Below, piece after piece: positions 60,338-64,000 of a stretch of DNA of 64,000 bases. Under the pieces are notes generated by a model. That model made no database searches. It worked only from the letters and a program-made list of their open reading frames with translations, and was not told the origin of the DNA. Source of the DNA: Kribbella aluminosa (GTDB lineage: Bacteria > Actinomycetota > Actinomycetes > Propionibacteriales > Kribbellaceae). The translations under genes were made by a program, and so were the position numbers. Location: assembly GCF_017876295.1 (NCBI RefSeq), contig NZ_JAGINT010000001.1:2728001-2792000 (forward strand), given 5' to 3'. Each line of letters starts with the position of its first letter. Positions within the stretch are counted from its first letter, which is position 1.

Positions 60338-61899
60338 CAACATTGCGGGACGGACAGCTTCTCGTCGACGGGTTTCCGTACCTCGTCGTCGGTGCAGAGG
60401 TTCACAATTCGAGCTCCGGCAGTGCGGCCGCCATCGAGGAGTCGTTCCGCACCGTGGCAGGACTCGGCGCGAACACGGTCCTCGTTCCCGTCACCTGGGA
60501 GCTCCTCGAACCCGACGAGGGCGAATTCGACTTCGCCCAGGTCGACGCCATCCTGTCGGCTGCCCGGGCGCACGACCTTCGGGTGGTTCCGCTGTGGTTC
60601 GGCTCCTACAAGAACGGGATGTCCAGCTATGCACCCGGCTGGGTCAAGGAAGACACCGCGCGCTTCCCTCGCGCCGAAGTGCCCGGCGGACCCATCGAGC
60701 ACCTGTCACCCTTCGGCGAGGCAACCGTCACCGCTGACAGCCGCGCGTTCGCCGAACTCATGGCGTACTTGGCGCGCGAGGACACGCTGCACACCGTGAT
60801 TATGGTGCAGGTCGAGAACGAGGTCGGTCTGCTCGGCGGATCCCGGGACCACAGTCCGCTCGCGAACGATGTGTTTTCGGCGCAGGTTCCCCCGCCGGTC
60901 ATCGCGGCTGTGGCCGGCCATCCAGGCACGCCGGTCCATGCCGACTGGGTCACACGAGGCTCGAAGTCCGCGGGCACGTGGGCCGACGTGTTCGGAGACA
61001 GTGACAATACGGACGAGCTCTTCATGGCCTGCGCGTACGCCGCGTACGTCGAACGCGTGGCGGGGACCGGTAGAGCTCGACTCGACGTCCCACTGCTAGT
61101 GAACGCATGGCTCGACGGGAGCACCGTCAATCCCGGCCCGACGGGCGTCGCCGGCGGAGGACGGCCGGGGGACTATCCCAGCGGTGGACCAGTCATTCGA
61201 GTAGCACCGATCTGGCGAGAATTTGCGCCTACCATCGACCTGCTGTGCCCGGACTTCTACTTCGGCGACGTACGAGCTGTCTGCGAGCGATACGCCGACG
61301 CCTCTGCCGGATTGTTCATACCGGAGATGCACCGTACGGCTGATGGTGTCGCGCAGATGTTTCTCGCGGTCGGCGAGTACGGCGCCGTCGGTGTTTCGCC
61401 GTTCGGTGCGGATTCGCTGTCACCACACACACCGGACCACGGGCGCCTCGCCGATGCGAATGCCATGCTTCGTATGGCCCACCAGCTTATCCGCGAACGG
61501 CCCGGCGCGAAGCGGCGAGGATTCCTCCTCGACGACGCTGCCCCCTCGCCCCGCGTTCAGCTGGGCGACTACGTGCTTAGCGTTGAGTTGGACAAGAGGT
61601 CCGCCCTCGAGCCGGCGTACGGCATCGTCATCGAGCAGGACCCCGGGCGGTTCGTCATCCTCGGCCGGGGCTTCACCGTCAGCTTCTCTGCTCTGGACGG
61701 CAAGGTCGGCGTCCGTTCAGCGCAGGAACTGCACTGGAACGGAGACCACATCCAGCCTGGTCGGCGCCTCAACGGCGACGAGACGGCTGCCGGCACCCTT
61801 GGCCGGTTTCCTGCCTACGGCGCCGTACCTGAGCCGCTTCGCATCCCAAGACTCGAGAACCTGTCCGGCATGATCCAGTTCGACCTCTACCGCTTCTGA
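60334..61899 (+). CDS. GH35/42-like beta-galactosidase (DUF5597 type)
   Basis: 521 residues from TTG 60334, which overlaps the rhamnosidase stop (TTGA) with GGAAAGG 8 bases upstream; no ATG fits as well. TIM barrel of the GH35/GH42 kind: LGANTVLVPVTWELLEPDEG, VPLWFGSYKNG, the acid Glu in IMVQVENEVGLLG and a probable nucleophile Glu in GLFIPEMHR. A C-terminal beta domain of about 140 residues follows, as in the DUF5597-containing enzymes. No signal peptide. With GH78 and the importer it suggests use of rhamnose-galactose oligosaccharides such as rhamnogalacturonan or glycoside side chains. Confidence 0.75.
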   Translation: MTTLRDGQLLVDGFPYLVVGAEVHNSSSGSAAAIEESFRTVAGLGANTVLVPVTWELLEPDEGEFDFAQVDAILSAARAHDLRVVPLWFGSYKNGMSSYAPGWVKEDTARFPRAEVPGGPIEHLSPFGEATVTADSRAFAELMAYLAREDTLHTVIMVQVENEVGLLGGSRDHSPLANDVFSAQVPPPVIAAVAGHPGTPVHADWVTRGSKSAGTWADVFGDSDNTDELFMACAYAAYVERVAGTGRARLDVPLLVNAWLDGSTVNPGPTGVAGGGRPGDYPSGGPVIRVAPIWREFAPTIDLLCPDFYFGDVRAVCERYADASAGLFIPEMHRTADGVAQMFLAVGEYGAVGVSPFGADSLSPHTPDHGRLADANAMLRMAHQLIRERPGAKRRGFLLDDAAPSPRVQLGDYVLSVELDKRSALEPAYGIVIEQDPGRFVILGRGFTVSFSALDGKVGVRSAQELHWNGDHIQPGRRLNGDETAAGTLGRFPAYGAVPEPLRIPRLENLSGMIQFDLYRF

Positions 61900-62031
61900 C
61901 CGCCGCGACCTCGACAAGACGCGAGTCAGGCTCTTCCGCCGAGGTCGTCGCCCTCCTGATCGAGGGTGCGCATCATCCGCTGCCCGACCTGAGCCTTGTC
62001 AGGTACCGCCGCCTACGCGTTACGCGGCAGG

Positions 62032-62748
62032 CTACCTGGAGTGCTGGCTGCCGATCAGGGCGAGTACGGACTGGCGTCGTTCGGCCAGCAGTGTCAGGCC
62101 TTCGTTCGCCGTCGCGCGTAGCTGGGCCGGGTCGGCCTGGTCGGGGCCGAGTAGGGCGGTCACTGCGGCGGCCATGACCTTGTCCGGCTCGTCGACGTTG
62201 ACGTTGTGCAGGACGGGTATGCGGGTCGTGGTGGTTTCCAGGAAGCCGATCATCAGCGCTTGCAGGGCGTAGGCCTGGTCGTCGAGGGACCAGTCGGTCC
62301 GGGCGAGACCATGTCGGCGCCAGACGGGCAGCACGGTGTACATCAGTGCCGCGGGACCGAGGAGGTCGAGCAGTTCTTTGCTGCGGCGGTGTTTGGCGAG
62401 GATGCCGAGGAGGTCCGTGTCGCCGGTCTGCAGTGCGCGCACGAACGGGTTGTCGAGGGCAGTGTGGATGAGGTGTGGGCAGAGTCGGTGTGGGCGGGCG
62501 AGGTCCGGGTCCGCGGTGAGGGCCGCGATCTCGTGGTCCAGGACGGCCAGGAAGTCCCGGGCGACCAATCCGAACAGCAGGTCCTCTTTGGTGGCCCAGT
62601 ACAGGTACGCCGTGCCTTTGCCGACGTGGGATCGTTGGGCGATCTCCGCGACGGTGAGGCCCTTGACTCCGCGCTTGAGCAACAGTTCCCTGGCCGCCGC
62701 GAGAATCCGGGTGGCCGTGGCCGTGTCATGTTCGGTGATTGCGGTCAT
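62032..62748 (-). CDS. TetR family regulator
   Basis: 238 residues. N-terminal helix-turn-helix: AAARELLLKRGVKGLTVAEI, AQRSHVGKGTAYLYWATKED. The C-terminal ligand domain is helical and unassigned. It follows the monooxygenase gene by 15 bases on the same strand, so they are probably co-transcribed. It likely responds to the monooxygenase substrate or a related drug. Confidence 0.87.
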   Translation of the reverse strand: MTAITEHDTATATRILAAARELLLKRGVKGLTVAEIAQRSHVGKGTAYLYWATKEDLLFGLVARDFLAVLDHEIAALTADPDLARPHRLCPHLIHTALDNPFVRALQTGDTDLLGILAKHRRSKELLDLLGPAALMYTVLPVWRRHGLARTDWSLDDQAYALQALMIGFLETTTTRIPVLHNVNVDEPDKVMAAAVTALLGPDQADPAQLRATANEGLTLLAERRQSVLALIGSQHSR

Positions 62749-62763
62749 GGTCGCGTTCCTTCC

Positions 62764-63984
62764 TCAGGCCAGGGCGATGTCGTGGTCCTTGAGCCTTCCC
62801 GCCTTGTCCCTGGTCCGCAGCTGTTGCAGCAACGACGAGACCACTGGAACCCGCATTCCAGCGGTCATGAGTTTGCGGACGGCGAGCTCGGACGTGGTGG
62901 CCGGTACGAAGAAGGTACGTTGCTGGATCCCGTTGCGCTGGAAGACCTCCAGGGCGGGACGTAGTGCACGTTCCCACTCGGCCAGCGCATGTGGCACGTC
63001 CTGGGGATGGCGTTGCAGCATCGTGCCCAGCAGGTCGGCCCCGGACATAGCTGTCGAGACGCCCATTCCGGCGTACAGGGTGACGCACCAGGCCGAATCG
63101 CCGACGAGTACGACCCGCCCGCGATGCCAAGTGTCCAGATGCACTTGCTCGACGGAGTCGAACAACAGGTCGTCGGCGGTCTCCAGCGCGTCCAGTACTT
63201 CACCGAGCGACCGGCCGGCCGGTTCTGGTCCGAAGGCAGCACGCACTCGCTCTACGGGCGGTTGAGTGAACTCGGCATCGACATCGCGGGTGTGATAGTT
63301 CAGCAGCACTGTCGGATCACTGCCCGCGAACGGAAAGATCCACATCGAACGCTTCGGCTCGAGGAGTACGGCGGCGTCGTCTGGATGGAGGTCGCTGAGC
63401 GGCCGGGGGAGCTGGTAGGCGACGGCCATGTAGTTCAGCCGGTGCAGATATCGCTCGTGCGGCCCGAACACCAGCGAGCGCACGGTGGAGCGTAGCCCGT
63501 CCGCACCGATGACCAGGTCGAATCGCTCGGTGGCAGTGGTGCCGTCGACGGTGTTGGCCAGCGTGACGTCCACGCCGGTCGCGTCCTGCTCGATGCGGGT
63601 CGGTACGGTCGAGTGGCGGATGTCGACCCCGCTGGGAAGCGCGCTGAAGGCGGCTTCCTCGATGTCGCCACGCAGCATCATCCAGGGGCTTCCGGGCAGG
63701 TCGCCGTACCCAAGGCCGACCTTCCGGTTCCCGGCCCGGTCGATCTCGTAGCTGGCACCACGGGGCAGGCGGTTGTCGAGCCGCTCGAGAATGCCCAGGC
63801 GTTCTGCCGGTGGGCGGCCACCGCCGAACAGCGCGACGAAGTACCCACCGGTCCTCCTCGCCGGCGCCCGCTCGACGATGACCGGCGTCCAGCCGACCTG
63901 GAGCAGCCGCAGCGCGGTCGCGATCCCGCTGATGCCAAGCCCGACCACCAGTGCCCGGCCTTCGCCGCCGTCCGAGTTCGCCAT
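62764..63984 (-). CDS. FAD-dependent monooxygenase (PHBH fold)
   Basis: 406 residues from ATG 63984, 16 bases before the window edge. FAD-binding Rossmann motif ALVVGLGISGIATALRLLQ, the middle motif DLVIGADGLRSTVRSLVFG (DG), and GRVVLVGDSAWCVTLYAGMG (GD), in the order of class A flavoprotein hydroxylases. Family members hydroxylate aromatic rings or inactivate antibiotics such as rifampicin and tetracyclines. The TetR partner fits an inducible detoxification role. The upstream promoter is outside the window. Confidence 0.87.
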   Translation of the reverse strand: MANSDGGEGRALVVGLGISGIATALRLLQVGWTPVIVERAPARRTGGYFVALFGGGRPPAERLGILERLDNRLPRGASYEIDRAGNRKVGLGYGDLPGSPWMMLRGDIEEAAFSALPSGVDIRHSTVPTRIEQDATGVDVTLANTVDGTTATERFDLVIGADGLRSTVRSLVFGPHERYLHRLNYMAVAYQLPRPLSDLHPDDAAVLLEPKRSMWIFPFAGSDPTVLLNYHTRDVDAEFTQPPVERVRAAFGPEPAGRSLGEVLDALETADDLLFDSVEQVHLDTWHRGRVVLVGDSAWCVTLYAGMGVSTAMSGADLLGTMLQRHPQDVPHALAEWERALRPALEVFQRNGIQQRTFFVPATTSELAVRKLMTAGMRVPVVSSLLQQLRTRDKAGRLKDHDIALA

Positions 63985-64000
63985 GCTCCCAGATTAGAGT

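Noticed and set aside
55973..60343. Minus-strand open frame of 1456 codons
   Set aside because: Longest frame in the window but antisense to three well-supported genes and without any recognisable domain.
61900..62031. GACCTCG/CGAGGTC inverted pair after the galactosidase
   Set aside because: Only 7 paired bases with a loop of about 25; too weak to call a terminator.
1..64000. CRISPR arrays, tRNA or rRNA genes, intact insertion sequences
   Set aside because: I looked for regularly spaced repeats, cloverleaf-like segments and transposase motifs and saw none I could support; a dedicated scan would settle this.

Overview
The window reads as chromosome from a high-GC actinomycete with a plant- or fungal-debris lifestyle. 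Kribbella or a near relative in Propionibacteriales is my guess, from codon use, Tat-type signals, LacI/GntR/RpiR-controlled sugar operons and ATPase-less sugar ABC transporters. That placement is inference; no rRNA or tRNA gene was seen. Almost all of the sequence is carbohydrate acquisition, broken by stretches of decayed genes.

Layout. (1) 1-7.2 kb is a gene graveyard around two intact genes: a frameshifted GH31 glycosidase, a CBM32 tail, a subtilase fragment, an aldehyde dehydrogenase fragment and a frameshifted dihydropteroate synthase surround a secreted propeller/discoidin phosphoesterase and a DinB-type protein. (2) 7.2-23.3 kb is an L-rhamnose regulon: class II aldolase, secreted GH-like protein, DUF4838 protein, LacI regulator, rhamnose isomerase, ABC importer, SGNH hydrolase, GH78 rhamnosidase and rhamnulokinase. 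It is tied together by five copies of an operator close to AATTGGAGCGGTTCAATT. (3) 23.3-32.5 kb holds an RpiR regulator, an NgcEFG-like importer, a GH20 enzyme fused to a lectin-like propeller and a second DUF4838 protein, which suggests N-acetylglucosamine or chitin-type glycans. (4) 32.5-33.8 kb is a second graveyard (XRE regulator, Toprim and HypA pieces). (5) 33.8-41.0 kb is an amino-sugar-like operon (importer, NagB-like, GH4, BadF-type kinase) with a divergent GntR regulator.

(6) 41.1-46.5 kb is the most unusual part: a CRP/FNR regulator, then a tightly overlapping operon of a class III nucleotidyl-cyclase-like protein, a large NTPase-like protein with a degenerate P-loop, a protein vaguely like SPFH/band-7, a small membrane protein and a PycTM-type membrane effector. 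It looks like an expanded Pycsar-like cyclic-nucleotide defence or signalling system with a cNMP-binding transcription factor next to it. The cyclase gene seems to carry a one-base G-run frameshift before a glycine/aspartate-rich tail that it shares with the NTPase.

(7) 46.5-52.9 kb: a decayed gene, then a drug-efflux block (DHA2 MFS pump, ABC-2 exporter, two-component system). (8) 53.0-61.9 kb: a rhamnosidase remnant, then an operon of importer, LacI, GH78 and a GH35/42-like galactosidase, driven by a promoter overlapped by two TGTTACCGGTAACA palindromes. (9) 62.0-64.0 kb: a TetR regulator with an FAD monooxygenase. All four sugar importers lack their own ATPase, so a shared MsiK-type ATPase elsewhere in the genome is implied.
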